Shown: piece by piece, positions 24,320-33,612 of the stretch
How positions within the stretch are numbered: position 1 is the first letter of the stretch
Layout of the letters: each line of letters begins with the position of its first letter
Assembly (NCBI GenBank): GCA_903891085.1
Contig: CAITDJ010000149.1
Coordinates: 1 to 64,000, forward strand
Direction: 5' to 3'
Source of the DNA: an uncultured Bacteroidota bacterium
GTDB taxonomy: Bacteria; Bacteroidota; Bacteroidia; Bacteroidales; F082
DNA: 64,000 bases
Notes under the pieces: model-generated
Told to the model about the DNA's origin: nothing
Database searches by the model: none
What the model saw: the letters and a program-made list of their open reading frames with translations, nothing else
Translations under genes and position numbers: made by a program

Positions 24320-24327
24320 CAAAGATA
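24320..24327 (-). promoter_or_regulatory. -7 box between the receiver and the hybrid kinase
   Basis: On the minus strand TATCTTTG followed by C matches TAnnTTTG, with a TTG about 20 bases upstream. It lies 35 bases before the kinase start, so the kinase-VCBS pair can be transcribed separately from the receiver gene. Confidence 0.5.
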
Positions 24328-24360
24328 GTAAAAACAATAATAAGACTCAAAATCAATAAT

Positions 24361-24774
24361 TTAAAAGACAAATTTCGAGATTTCCTCGATGAGTGATTTA
24401 GGAAGAATCGGTTTTGTGATATAGGCATCAAACGGAGCATGTGCCCGGTCGAAAAGAGGTGAATCAGTGTAAGTGCTCTGTGAAAGTACCGGCAAATCTG
24501 ATTTAATCCTTTTTATCCTGATGGTTGTTTCAAGTCCATCCATAACAGGCATATTAAAATCCATCAGTACAACATCGACGTTGATTTCTGAAGAAAGAAT
24601 ATCCAGGGCCTTAAAACCATCCTCCGCCCAAACAATGCACGCACCTGTTCGCATCAGCATTGCTTTGATGAGTAAATAATTAACTTTCACATCATCCACA
24701 ACCAAAATTGTTTTGTCCTTAAAAACAGCCTCCAGTTGTTCTGAATTCTCGTTTGTTTTCTTGTTTGTTTCCAT
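24361..24774 (-). CDS. Single-domain response regulator (receiver only)
   Basis: A 137-residue CheY-like receiver. The acidic pocket is DD at 27-28, the phospho-acceptor is Asp72 in VVLMDFNMPVMDG, and the conserved lysine is Lys121 in ITKPI. There is no output domain, so it must act through protein contacts or as a phosphate shuttle or sink. The switch Thr/Ser region (VLSQSTYTD) is atypical: the usual hydrophobic-Thr/Ser-Ala is replaced by SQST, and a longer loop follows, so signalling behaviour may differ. The gene sits 76 bases upstream of the hybrid kinase on the same strand, which makes that kinase its likely partner. Confidence 0.9.
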   Translation of the reverse strand: METNKKTNENSEQLEAVFKDKTILVVDDVKVNYLLIKAMLMRTGACIVWAEDGFKALDILSSEINVDVVLMDFNMPVMDGLETTIRIKRIKSDLPVLSQSTYTDSPLFDRAHAPFDAYITKPILPKSLIEEISKFVF

Positions 24775-24877
24775 GGTAAAAAGTATTCAATAACGTTGAT
24801 TACCTTTATACGATAAGCATACCAAACAATTAACACTCACATATTCAATTATTTACAAATTATATAAACAAATGAAC

Positions 24878-24915
24878 TATTCCCATATTGGACTTATAAT
24901 CTCAATATGGGAATA
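24878..24915. repeat. Perfect 13-bp inverted repeat between the DPP IV gene and the receiver gene
   Basis: TATTCCCATATTG (24878-24890) and CAATATGGGAATA (24903-24915) are perfect complements with 12 bases between. It follows the DPP IV stop by 20 bases on the minus strand but has no T-run, so it is either a weak terminator or a dyad operator for the receiver gene. Confidence 0.6.
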
Positions 24916-24935
24916 ACAAAGATTTTGGAACAATA

Positions 24936-27071
24936 TTACAGATTTTCCTGGAAATAAGTAGCTATTTTCTTTATTAGGTGGGCTCTGTCCTTGCCTCGAA
25001 CGTTATGTTCATAACCGGGATAAACAAAATAATCCACCAAAACGCCTTCATCAATACACTTTTTCAGGAAGGAAAGGCTGTTTTGCCAAACAACAGTGTT
25101 GTCCGAAGTTCCATGAATGATCATTAGTTTTCCTTTCAGGTTTTTTGCCTGACCAATCAAACTGGCATTGGCATAACCTTCTGGATTGGTTTGGGGTGTA
25201 TCCATATAACGTTCGCCGTACATCACTTCGTAAAATTTCCAATCAACAACCGGTCCGCCGGCAACAGCCACTTTAAATATTTCAGGGTGCTGCAGTTTTA
25301 AGGTCATCGCAAGAAAACCACCATAGCTCCATCCATCCACACCAATGCGGGCAGAATCTACATAACTGAGAGATTTCAGGTAATCGACCCCAAGAAGCTG
25401 GTCTTCAATCTCTATTTTTCCTACATTCCGGAAAATTGCCTGTTCGAATTTTTTTCCACGGTTTGCCGAACCTCTATTGTCCATTGTAAAAACCACATAG
25501 CCCAATTGGGCAAGATAATTGAGATAATTGTTGGCCCCACCAAGCCAGCTTTCAGTAACCAATTGCGCGTGTGGACCACCATAAACATATACAATTACAG
25601 GGTATTTCTTCAGGGAATCAAAATCAATCGGTTGAATAATACGGCAATACAAATCAGTACCATCATTGGCTTTCAGCGAAAAAATCGACGTTAAGCCCAT
25701 CTTGTATTCCTTCAATAGATTCGTTTCAGCCTTTATAAGATCAGATTTATTGCTTTTTGTATTGATCAGGGAAATAGTCCGTGGAGTTTCGCGGTTACTA
25801 TACACATCGATCACATATTTTCCCGAACTACTTAATAGCGCCCGGTGCGTTCCTTTTTCAGCACTTAATCGCTCCAATTTACCCGATTTAAGGCTTGTTT
25901 TATAAATATTTTGCTCGAGTGGACTTTCCTTGGTGGCTGTAAAATATACAGCATCATTTTCTTTGTCAAAGCCATGCAAATCAGTCACAACCCATTCTCC
26001 CTGTGTAAGTTGCCTGATTAATTTTCCCGTTGTATCATACAGATACAAATGATTAAAACCATCACGCTGACTCATCCATATAAAATGCGTATTCTGCATG
26101 GGGACAAAATACAATGGATCCATCGGTTCGACATATTTTTCATCAGTTTCTTCAAACAGCGTTGATGTAATATCCCCCGATGCAACTTCAAAAGCCTTCA
26201 ATGCCAAATGATTTTGATCATGATTTAGAATCCCAATATAAATTGTTTTATTATCGGGGTTCCAGGTAACTGCAGTAAGATATTGTTCAGAGGGCTCACC
26301 TGTTTTCATGAATACAGTATTTTTTGCTGCCAGATTATATACGCCCAATATTACTTCATGACTTTTCTCTCCAGCCATGGGATATTTTTCATTGTTAACC
26401 TCAGCAATCCGTTTGTCGATATCTACAATCGGATAATTGGCAACCATCCGTTCATCCATTCTGTAAAAGGCGATGCTGTTGCCATCAGGTGACCAAAATA
26501 TTCCTCCGTTGATTCCAAACTCATTGCGATGAACCGATTGACCACAAACAATTCCTTCAGGCTCGATTGTTATTTGTGTATGTATTTGTCCTTCTGAAAC
26601 ATACAAATTATTTTCGATGGTATAAGCAACACGTAGTGAAGGCAGATTCACTGAAAAATTCCCGGCTTTTTCCGGAAAATCAGAAATCTTTTGTATTTGC
26701 TTGTCCGATAGATTGAAAACAAAAAGTCTGTTTTGTGCAATGAAATACAACTTCGCAGCGTCAATCCAGTTTAACTGAGGAATCTTCAACAGTGAGTCAC
26801 AATCATTTTTTACCAAAGCACTGTTTAATTCATTCAGACTAAATAATGTTTCAGTGACATTTGATCCGGCAATAGTTTTCTTCACCAACTTTTTGTCGGT
26901 AAAAGTGAATTCGTCCTGTCCTTTTATCCATTGCAACTGGCCATATCCGCTTGGGCTTAACTGAGGGTTCATACCCACCGCTTCTTCGGGGGTAAATATT
27001 TTATCCTGACCAACAACATCGGATGTTGTAAAAACCAGTAAAAGACTGATAATAAACAGAAACTTAATCAT
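24936..27071 (-). CDS. Dipeptidyl peptidase IV-type S9 serine peptidase
   Basis: A 711-residue exported prolyl-type dipeptidyl peptidase (S9B), with a signal peptide (1-21). An N-terminal eight-bladed beta-propeller spans about 30-440 and includes the FYRMDERMV segment, in the place where DPP IV family members hold the glutamates that clamp the substrate amino terminus. The C-terminal alpha/beta-hydrolase domain has the catalytic triad Ser582 (GWSYGG), Asp657 (HGTSDNTV) and His689 (YEHNVRG). It would release X-Pro or X-Ala dipeptides in the periplasm, feeding peptide catabolism. It lies upstream of the receiver gene on the same strand but is separated by a long inverted repeat and 161 bases. 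Confidence 0.93.
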   Translation of the reverse strand: MIKFLFIISLLLVFTTSDVVGQDKIFTPEEAVGMNPQLSPSGYGQLQWIKGQDEFTFTDKKLVKKTIAGSNVTETLFSLNELNSALVKNDCDSLLKIPQLNWIDAAKLYFIAQNRLFVFNLSDKQIQKISDFPEKAGNFSVNLPSLRVAYTIENNLYVSEGQIHTQITIEPEGIVCGQSVHRNEFGINGGIFWSPDGNSIAFYRMDERMVANYPIVDIDKRIAEVNNEKYPMAGEKSHEVILGVYNLAAKNTVFMKTGEPSEQYLTAVTWNPDNKTIYIGILNHDQNHLALKAFEVASGDITSTLFEETDEKYVEPMDPLYFVPMQNTHFIWMSQRDGFNHLYLYDTTGKLIRQLTQGEWVVTDLHGFDKENDAVYFTATKESPLEQNIYKTSLKSGKLERLSAEKGTHRALLSSSGKYVIDVYSNRETPRTISLINTKSNKSDLIKAETNLLKEYKMGLTSIFSLKANDGTDLYCRIIQPIDFDSLKKYPVIVYVYGGPHAQLVTESWLGGANNYLNYLAQLGYVVFTMDNRGSANRGKKFEQAIFRNVGKIEIEDQLLGVDYLKSLSYVDSARIGVDGWSYGGFLAMTLKLQHPEIFKVAVAGGPVVDWKFYEVMYGERYMDTPQTNPEGYANASLIGQAKNLKGKLMIIHGTSDNTVVWQNSLSFLKKCIDEGVLVDYFVYPGYEHNVRGKDRAHLIKKIATYFQENL

Positions 27072-27158
27072 TTATTCTGATTTTAAATTTAGTTTTGAAA
27101 TAATCAAATAACCTTCAGTCTGGTTATTCACTGCCGACTGCTGACTCACTGTATTTTC

Positions 27159-27887
27159 TCAAACCACCCCATGCACTGCATCGGCAAACTCTTTAAGCAA
27201 GCCCGGTTTTTTTTCAAGGGCATTCCCGATAACTATTACATTGGCTCCTGCCAGTGCACATTGGGCAGCGCGTTCGGGGGTGCGAATGCCACCACCAACG
27301 ATTAATGGAATATTAATACTTCCATGTACCATGCGTATCATTTCATCGGAAACAGAAAGTTCAGCACCGGAACCGCCCTCGAGGAAAATGAGTTTCATTC
27401 CTAACATTTCGCCTGCCATGGCGGTGGAGATGGCGATATCAAATTTGTCGCTGGGGATTGGGAAAGTATTACTCATATAACTCACTGATGTAGGTTTACC
27501 ACTGTCGATCAGCATATAACCGGTTGGTAAAATTTCCAACCCGCTTAATTTCAAATAAGGGGCGGCTATGACATGGCGTCCTATCAGCATCTCAGCATTC
27601 CGGCCAGAAATCAAGGATAGAAACAGAAATCCATCCGCTTTATAACTCAACTGGTTTGTGTTTCCAGGAAACAATATAACCGGAATTTGCGCATGCTTTT
27701 TAAGCAACATAATGCAGCTATCAAGATTGTCGTTGGTGAGTAAACTGCCTCCAACAAAGAAAAAATCAACCCCTGATTCCTGCGACTTAGTAGCTAATTG
27801 AATAATTTCCTCATTAGTTGGTTTATCCGGATCAACCAACACTGCAATTTTTTTTCCGGGCCTGGTGAATATATCGTAGAGCTTCAT
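27159..27887 (-). CDS. Geranylgeranylglyceryl phosphate synthase (GGGPS/PcrB family)
   Basis: A 242-residue TIM-barrel prenyltransferase joining sn-glycerol-1-phosphate to a polyprenyl diphosphate, the first ether-lipid step known from archaea. Motifs: VLVDPDKPT near residue 16 (Mg2+ and substrate), FFFVGGSL, VILFPGNTNQLS, the FLFLSLISGRNAE strand, YMLIDSGKPTSV, KLIFLEGGSGAE, and the phosphate-binding LIVGGGIRTPE and NVIVIGNALE. A known group of Bacteroidota homologues has this enzyme activity in vitro. The physiological lipid in bacteria is unclear. No other ether-lipid gene is adjacent: the glycerol dehydrogenase at 4028 is not G1P dehydrogenase. It stands between the DPP IV and metF genes with its own intergenic space. 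Confidence 0.9.
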   Translation of the reverse strand: MKLYDIFTRPGKKIAVLVDPDKPTNEEIIQLATKSQESGVDFFFVGGSLLTNDNLDSCIMLLKKHAQIPVILFPGNTNQLSYKADGFLFLSLISGRNAEMLIGRHVIAAPYLKLSGLEILPTGYMLIDSGKPTSVSYMSNTFPIPSDKFDIAISTAMAGEMLGMKLIFLEGGSGAELSVSDEMIRMVHGSINIPLIVGGGIRTPERAAQCALAGANVIVIGNALEKKPGLLKEFADAVHGVV

Positions 27888-28022
27888 ATTGTTTTTATTC
27901 GATCCCCAAAAATAGAAATTTAACAGATTGAAGAACTAAAAATAGTGAAAGGCTAACGAAATAGTAATATCGTGCAAGTGAACAGAAAATACTAATTGCC
28001 GAATAGTCAAATTACCGAATAC

Positions 28023-28988
28023 TTAAAAAACAGCTTCCGCAATCTTTCTGATATTATCCGAATTTCCCATTGTGTAAAAGTGCAGTACAGGCGCGCCTTT
28101 CGCAATTAATTCGCGTGACTGGGCAATCGCCCATTCAATACCAAGTTTGCGAATCTGCTTGTTATCCGTACATTTCTGAACTTCTTTTACCAATTCCTGG
28201 GGCAAATCAATATTGAATGTCTGGGGCAGTATATTCAGATGATTTAAGGTAGAAATAGGTTTCAAGCCAGGGATGATGGGAACAGTGATTCCAATAGCAC
28301 GGCACCTGTCAACAAAATCAAAATACTTTTTATTGTCGTAAAACATCTGTGTAACAACAAATTCGGCACCCGCTTCGATTTTCATTTTTAAGAACTTCAG
28401 ATCACTTTCCAGATTGGGGGCTTCGATATGTTTTTCGGGATATCCGGCGACGCCAACACTGAAGTTGGTTGGAGTGGCATTCAATAAATCTTCCTCGATG
28501 TATTTTCCATTATTCAGTTTCATGATCTGGTCTACCAGATCGATAGAATGGGAGTGTCCGCCAGGTTCCGCGCGGAAATACTTCATGGATGGTTGTGCAT
28601 CGCCACGTACCACCAACAGGTTTTTTACACCCAGAAAATGCAGGTCGATAAGTGCATTCTCGGTTTCTTCCTGGTTAAATCCCCCACAGATGATATGAGG
28701 TACCACATTCAGCCGGTAACGATACATAATGGCGGCCGTAATACCAACGGTACCCGGGCGTTTTCTTATCGTTTTTTTCTCGAGCAATCCGTTGCTAAGT
28801 GGTTTATAATGAAACTCCTCCTGATGATAGGTTACATTCACAAAAGCAGGATTAAACTCCATCAACGGATCGATGGCGCTTTCGATATGTTCGATATTCT
28901 GCCCTTTCAAAGGGGGTAATAACTCGAACGAGAACAGTGTTTTATCTGCTCTTTCGATGGCTTCGTTAACTTTTAGGAAACTATGCAT
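28023..28988 (-). CDS. metF: 5,10-Methylenetetrahydrofolate reductase
   Basis: Reduces methylenetetrahydrofolate to 5-methyltetrahydrofolate, using FAD, to supply methyl groups to MetH. The 321-residue TIM barrel shows FSFELLPPLKG near the N-terminus (FEFFPP motif region with the catalytic Glu), PAFVNVTYH, PHIICGGFNQEE, NLLVVRGD, FSVGVAGYPEKH, EAGAEFVVTQMFYDN and IPGLKPIS. It is slightly longer than E. coli MetF (296). The gene starts 9 bases after the metH stop and is surely co-transcribed with it, thus also under the SAM riboswitch. Confidence 0.96.
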   Translation of the reverse strand: MHSFLKVNEAIERADKTLFSFELLPPLKGQNIEHIESAIDPLMEFNPAFVNVTYHQEEFHYKPLSNGLLEKKTIRKRPGTVGITAAIMYRYRLNVVPHIICGGFNQEETENALIDLHFLGVKNLLVVRGDAQPSMKYFRAEPGGHSHSIDLVDQIMKLNNGKYIEEDLLNATPTNFSVGVAGYPEKHIEAPNLESDLKFLKMKIEAGAEFVVTQMFYDNKKYFDFVDRCRAIGITVPIIPGLKPISTLNHLNILPQTFNIDLPQELVKEVQKCTDNKQIRKLGIEWAIAQSRELIAKGAPVLHFYTMGNSDNIRKIAEAVF

Positions 28989-28997
28989 AGCAAGGTA

Positions 28998-31900
28998 TTA
29001 TTTGTAGTTCAAATTAGAATTTAGCAGTCGTTCCATTTCAGTAATACTGATTTGTTTGCGTTGCGAATAATCATAAAGTTGGTCGCGACCAATTTTTCCG
29101 ACATTAAAATATTGTGAATCAGGGTGTGCAAAATAGAAACCGCTTACGGCCGCTGTAGGTGTCATCGCAAAATTCTCGGTCAATGAAACACCGGTAAACT
29201 TTTCTGCATCGAGCAAATCGAAAATGATTTGTTTTTCGGAATGCTCCGGACAGGCCGGATAGCCTGGCGCCGGACGGATACCCTGGTATTCTTCGCCAAG
29301 AATCTGGAATATTTCGAATGGTTCGTCGGGTGAATAACCCCAATATTCCTTCCTGACTTTATAATGCAAAAATTCGGCAAATGCTTCGGCCAATCGGTCA
29401 GCTAATACCTTGGCCATGATGGCATTGTAGTCGTCATTTTCCAATTCAAATTGTTGAACAATCGGGTCTAATCCAATTCCCGCTGTCACCACAAAACAAC
29501 CCAGAAAATCTTTTATACCTGCTGAGGTTGGTGCAATAAAATCGGCCAGGCACAAATTCGGAATGTCATCATTCTTTTTTTGCTGGTTACGGAGGAATTC
29601 AAATGTGGCAATTTGACTGTCGGGTGATGCTGGATTAAATATAAGGACCGAATCGCCTTCTGAATTTGCCGGAAATATTCCGACCGAACCTTTTGCCACC
29701 AGTAGTTTTTCGTTCACGATCCTTTTCAACAACACCTGAGCGTCATCGAACAATTTGCGGGCTTCTTCACCTTTCAACGGATCTTCAAAAATCTGTGGGT
29801 ATTTTCCGCTGATCCGCCACGAATGAAAAAAGAAAGTCCAATCGATAAATGGAACCAACTCTTCAAGTGATTGGTTTTCAATGTGTATTACACCTTGTTT
29901 TGAAGGCGTAAAAACGCTGTCTTTATCAAACTGACCAACAAATTTGTTTCGGCGAGCCTCATCAATTCCCAGATAAGTTTCTTCGCTGCGGTTGTCATGA
30001 TGTTTTTTCCGAAGTATTTCGTATCTTTCATTCAGGTCGCTGATATAGTCGGCGGTTCTCGTTTTGTCTCCCAATAAATTTGAAATAACCTGTGTCACTT
30101 TTGACGCATCGCGCACATGAACGACCGGTTTTTTATATGCAGGCGCAATCTTCACGGCAGTGTGGATCTCCGATGTGGTGGCTCCACCAATCAGTAACGG
30201 CCAATGCAGGTTCAAACGCTCCATTTCAGCGGCAACGTGCACCATTTCTTCCAGTGATGGCGTAATCAATCCACTGAGGCCAATGATATCTACATTTTGT
30301 TCCAGTGCTGTCTGCAATATTTTTGATGCCGGAACCATCACACCTAAATCAATCACTTCGAAGTTATTACATGCCAATACAACACCAACAATATTTTTCC
30401 CGATGTCGTGCACATCCCCTTTCACGGTGGCAAGCAGCACCTTTCCGGCCGAACTTGATTCGGTTACCTTTTCGGCTTCTATATAAGGAAGTAGCACAGC
30501 CACGGCTTTTTTCATCACACGGGCACTTTTCACCACTTGTGGCAAAAACATTTTTCCTGCGCCAAACAAATCACCAACTACACCCATTCCATCCATTAAT
30601 GGTTGCTCAATCACATCTAATGCCCGTGGATATTGGGTTCTGGCCTCCAATGTATCTTCTTCGATGAATTCGGTGATTCCTTTAATCAATGAATGTTTCA
30701 ATCTTTCACTCACAGAAGTATCGCGCCATGCATCATGTTTTTCTTCTTTTTTTGCGCCGGTTTTAATGTTCTCGGCAAAAACAAGCAATCGTTCGGTGGC
30801 ATCGGCGCGGCGATTCAACACCAGATCTTCGGTAAGCTGAAGCAATTCGGGCTCAATTTCATCATAAATCTGCAACATACCCGGATTGACGATGCCCATG
30901 TCCATACCTGCCTTGATGGTGTGAAACAGAAAAACCGAATGAATGGCTTCACGAACCGTATCATTTCCGCGAAAAGAAAAAGACAGGTTACTCACGCCTC
31001 CGCTTGTTTTGGCGTATGGCAGATTTTGTTTGATCCAGGCGACCGCATTGATATAATCGACGGCATAATTGGAATGCTCTTCAATGCCAGTTCCAATGGC
31101 TAGAATATTCGCATCGAAAATTATGTCCTGTGGCGGGAAATTCACTCTTTCGGTCAGGATGAGGTAGGCACGCTGACAGATTTCAATTTTACGTTCCAAT
31201 GATGATGCTTGTCCTTCTTCGTCAAAGGCCATCACTACCGCTGCCGCACCGTATTTCCGGATTAGTTTTGCGTGATGGATAAACTGTTCTTCGCCTTCTT
31301 TCAGACTGATGGAGTTTACAATGGCTTTGCCCTGCAGACATTTCAGCCCCCGTTCGATCACCGACCATTTTGAAGAGTCGATCATCACCGGGAGGCGGGC
31401 AATCTCAGGATCGGACATCAGGATATGAAGAAATTTTTCCATTTCAACTTCCGCATCCAACATCCCGTCGTCCATATTCACATCAATCACCTGGGCACCA
31501 CCTTCCACCTGATGACGGGCGATGGTGAGTGCTTCTTCATATTTTTTATCGCGTATCAACCGGGCGAATTTGATCGAACCGCTCACATTGGTACGCTCAC
31601 CAATATTGACAAAATTGGTTTCGCGCTGCACTTTTAATGGTTCGAGTCCGGTAAAAACAGTTGTTGGTTGAATAGCAGGTTGTTGATGACTTTTCTGCTT
31701 GTTGGCAACTTTCACAAACTCACGTATATGATCGGGCGTGGTGCCACAGCAACCACCTACAATATTCACGAAACCATGACTCACAAAATCATGAATATGA
31801 ACGCCCATTTGTTCGGGCGATTCATCATAACCACCAAACTGATTGGGCAATCCGGCATTGGGATAAGCGCTGATGGCGAATGTCGATTTTTGTGAAAGTT

Positions 31901-32678
31901 CTTCAATATAAGGACGCATTTGCTCTGCACCGAGGGCGCAGTTTAAACCAATACTAAGTAAATCGAAATGCGAAACAGAATGCAGAAACGCCTCCACGGT
32001 CTGTCCCGAAAGGGTCCGTCCGCTGGCATCGGTGATTGTACCGGATATCATCACCGGAATCCGGAGACCAGTTTTTTCCTGTAATTGCTGAATCGCAAAC
32101 AGGGCCGCTTTCGCATTGAGCGTGTCAAAAATGGTCTCTACCAACAAAATATCCACACCACCTTCGATAAGGGCTGCGGCTTGCTGGTAATAATTTTCGA
32201 CAAGCTGATCGTACGAAATAGCACGAAATCCCGGATCATTCACGTCGGGCGACATGGAAGCAGTTTTGTTTGTGGGACCGATAGCACCAGCCACATAGCG
32301 CGGTTTGTCTGGGTTTTGAAGTGTAAATTCGTTGGCAACAGCACATGCAATCTTCGCTGCTGCAATATTAATTTCGGTGACATAGTTCTCAAGGTGATAA
32401 TCCGATTGAGAAATTTGTGTTCCATTGAAGGTATTGGTTTCAATGATATCTGCGCCCGCCTCGAGGTAATCGCGGTGAATGGCCGAGATAATATGTGGCT
32501 GTGTGAGACAGAGCAGGTCGTTGTTGCCTTTTAGGTCGGAATGATGGTTTTTAAACTGTTCACCACGATAATCTTTTTCGGTAAGGTTATAGCGCTGAAT
32601 CATCGTGCCCATGGCACCATCGAGCACCAATACGCGGTCGGTGAGTAATTCCTTTATTGCAGGTTTTAGCAAGGTCAT
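28998..32678 (-). CDS. metH: Cobalamin-dependent methionine synthase
   Basis: Transfers methyl from 5-methyltetrahydrofolate to homocysteine through methylcobalamin. The full-length 1226-residue protein has all four modules: homocysteine domain (1-325) with zinc cysteines Cys247, Cys310 and Cys311; pterin-binding domain (about 350-620, [11 protein letters not shown]); cobalamin cap and Rossmann domain with DVHDIG at 755-760, where His757 is the axial ligand, and the downstream SGL and GGA signatures; and the reactivation domain (about 900-1226), which binds SAM near [12 protein letters not shown]. Length equals E. coli MetH (1227). It heads the metH-metF transcript and is preceded by a SAM-I-type leader ending about 125 bases upstream. 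Confidence 0.97.
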   Translation of the reverse strand: MTLLKPAIKELLTDRVLVLDGAMGTMIQRYNLTEKDYRGEQFKNHHSDLKGNNDLLCLTQPHIISAIHRDYLEAGADIIETNTFNGTQISQSDYHLENYVTEINIAAAKIACAVANEFTLQNPDKPRYVAGAIGPTNKTASMSPDVNDPGFRAISYDQLVENYYQQAAALIEGGVDILLVETIFDTLNAKAALFAIQQLQEKTGLRIPVMISGTITDASGRTLSGQTVEAFLHSVSHFDLLSIGLNCALGAEQMRPYIEELSQKSTFAISAYPNAGLPNQFGGYDESPEQMGVHIHDFVSHGFVNIVGGCCGTTPDHIREFVKVANKQKSHQQPAIQPTTVFTGLEPLKVQRETNFVNIGERTNVSGSIKFARLIRDKKYEEALTIARHQVEGGAQVIDVNMDDGMLDAEVEMEKFLHILMSDPEIARLPVMIDSSKWSVIERGLKCLQGKAIVNSISLKEGEEQFIHHAKLIRKYGAAAVVMAFDEEGQASSLERKIEICQRAYLILTERVNFPPQDIIFDANILAIGTGIEEHSNYAVDYINAVAWIKQNLPYAKTSGGVSNLSFSFRGNDTVREAIHSVFLFHTIKAGMDMGIVNPGMLQIYDEIEPELLQLTEDLVLNRRADATERLLVFAENIKTGAKKEEKHDAWRDTSVSERLKHSLIKGITEFIEEDTLEARTQYPRALDVIEQPLMDGMGVVGDLFGAGKMFLPQVVKSARVMKKAVAVLLPYIEAEKVTESSSAGKVLLATVKGDVHDIGKNIVGVVLACNNFEVIDLGVMVPASKILQTALEQNVDIIGLSGLITPSLEEMVHVAAEMERLNLHWPLLIGGATTSEIHTAVKIAPAYKKPVVHVRDASKVTQVISNLLGDKTRTADYISDLNERYEILRKKHHDNRSEETYLGIDEARRNKFVGQFDKDSVFTPSKQGVIHIENQSLEELVPFIDWTFFFHSWRISGKYPQIFEDPLKGEEARKLFDDAQVLLKRIVNEKLLVAKGSVGIFPANSEGDSVLIFNPASPDSQIATFEFLRNQQKKNDDIPNLCLADFIAPTSAGIKDFLGCFVVTAGIGLDPIVQQFELENDDYNAIMAKVLADRLAEAFAEFLHYKVRKEYWGYSPDEPFEIFQILGEEYQGIRPAPGYPACPEHSEKQIIFDLLDAEKFTGVSLTENFAMTPTAAVSGFYFAHPDSQYFNVGKIGRDQLYDYSQRKQISITEMERLLNSNLNYK

Positions 32679-32801
32679 AATTTTACGTTTTTACGTTGAA
32701 ATCAAGCCAATAAATTAAATAATAAGTTTGATAGAATTCTCTAACTTACCCGTAAGCAACACATTAGCATAAATTTACAACAATCATTCAACATTCGTCT
32801 A

Positions 32802-32918
32802 ATTTATAATCTCCCTTCAGGTTTCCCTGTCAGGTTAGGTATTAGCACCACTCCCGAACGGGTCGGGAAGGTTGCTAGAGCTTCGTTGAGCCTAATCTCT
32901 CCACTCTTCTTTATAAAT
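32802..32918 (-). promoter_or_regulatory. SAM-I (S-box) riboswitch upstream of metH-metF
   Basis: On the minus strand the sequence carries the S-box signature: AAGAGTGGAGAGATTAGGCTC, then GAAGC, TAGCAACC, a variable hairpin (CCCGACC-CGTTCGGG), then GGTGCTAATACC. Paired ends TTATAAAT at both limits (32802-32809 with 32911-32918) close a P1 helix. S-box RNAs bind S-adenosylmethionine and shut off methionine biosynthesis genes, which fits metH and metF. About 120 bases separate it from the metH ATG. I see no obvious intrinsic terminator there, so control may be at translation or by another mechanism. A weak TTACTTTG promoter box lies about 45 bases upstream of P1 (32961-32968). Confidence 0.88.
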
Positions 32919-33015
32919 CAAAAGACCTTTTTTGAGGAGGGCATTTGAAATACGCGACTGCAAAGTAACGACAATTTTATGATTTTTGCAACTATCAGGA
33001 TTAATTCTAAATTGG

Positions 33016-33084
33016 ATAATTCGACGATTTGACAATTCGACAATTCGACAATTCGACAATTCGGCAATTTGAAAATTTGAAAAT
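33016..33084. repeat. Octamer tandem repeat array
   Basis: Roughly nine consecutive 8-base units, centred on ACAATTCG (four exact in the middle) and drifting to ACGATTTG, GCAATTTG and AAAATTTG at the ends. There are no spacers, so it is not a CRISPR. It lies upstream of the metH leader. The array makes a misleading repetitive reading frame (ELSNRR-like) on the minus strand. Confidence 0.8.
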
Positions 33085-33112
33085 GCACTACTATAGCAAA
33101 TCAGTCTCTCAT

Positions 33113-33274
33113 TTAGGCAAATAAACATTCGTTTTCAAGCATTAACTCCCTGTCAGAAACTATAATTCCTGTTTCATTCATTTTGGAAAGCATCTCAGTG
33201 CTGGTTGGAAATTTAGACTTTTCAATACATTGAAGAATCTGCGCATAACGTTTGATTTTCGCCTGGTATGACAT
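33113..33274 (-). pseudogene. Small remnant resembling the N-terminal HTH of a WYL-type regulator
   Basis: A 53-codon frame reads MSYQAKIKRYAQILQCIEKS ... TSTEMLSKMNETGIIVSDR. The RY-x-x-I opening, the helix-turn-helix spacing and the terminal SDR resemble the first 45 residues of WYL-domain transcriptional regulators, where the segment is normally followed by RTLQRDI. Here the similarity stops at SDR and the frame ends 11 codons later. It is best read as a truncated gene. A stand-alone micro-protein is possible but less likely. The stop lies 28 bases from the octamer array, which may have replaced the rest. Confidence 0.4.
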
Positions 33275-33549
33275 TTTTGATCTATGAATTAATGACTATA
33301 AGCATTGATATATTTTAAGAAATCAAACAAACATCAAGGATTAAACCATCTCCTCTATCGGTTTGAAAAGTTAAAATTACTAAAAATATTGCTTCTTAAA
33401 AAGTTGATTTGCTGCCTTTTAATATCTTGACACAACAAGCGATTTGTTTATTAAATACCTTGTAATCAATGAATTGTCATTTTCCTAGAAATCTTTCTTT
33501 TTAATCGAACAAATCTCTTACACAATTGTTTCAACAGTACAATAGAAAC

Positions 33550-33581
33550 TTGGAAACGAAAATAGTTTTTTTCGTTTCCAA
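33550..33581. promoter_or_regulatory. Palindromic operator at the efflux operon promoter
   Basis: TTGGAAACGAA (33550-33560) and TTCGTTTCCAA (33571-33581) form a perfect 11-bp dyad with a 10-base spacer. It covers the -33 area of the promoter whose -7 box is at 33589. Position and symmetry suit a TetR-family dimer, most simply the product of the first gene, giving autorepression of the whole operon (inference). Confidence 0.65.
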
Positions 33582-33588
33582 AAATATG

Positions 33589-33596
33589 TACTTTTG
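33589..33596 (+). promoter_or_regulatory. -7 box of the tetR-tolC-hlyD-RND operon
   Basis: TACTTTTG followed by C matches TAnnTTTG and lies 17 bases before the tetR ATG at 33613. The expected start point would be near 33604, which excludes the in-frame upstream start at 33526. Confidence 0.6.
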
Positions 33597-33612
33597 CAAA
33601 AAAATACTCCCG

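Noticed and set aside
33016-33084. Possible CRISPR array
   Set aside because: The units are 8 bases, contiguous and without spacers, and no cas gene is present. It is a simple tandem repeat.
32892-33128. Open frame on the minus strand with repeated ELSN/RRI-like residues
   Set aside because: The repeats come from translating the octamer array, and the frame also crosses the riboswitch. It has no family resemblance.
33526-33612. N-terminal extension of the TetR regulator from 33526
   Set aside because: The extension would cover the promoter -7 box and the dyad operator, and the canonical TetR start is the ATG at 33613.
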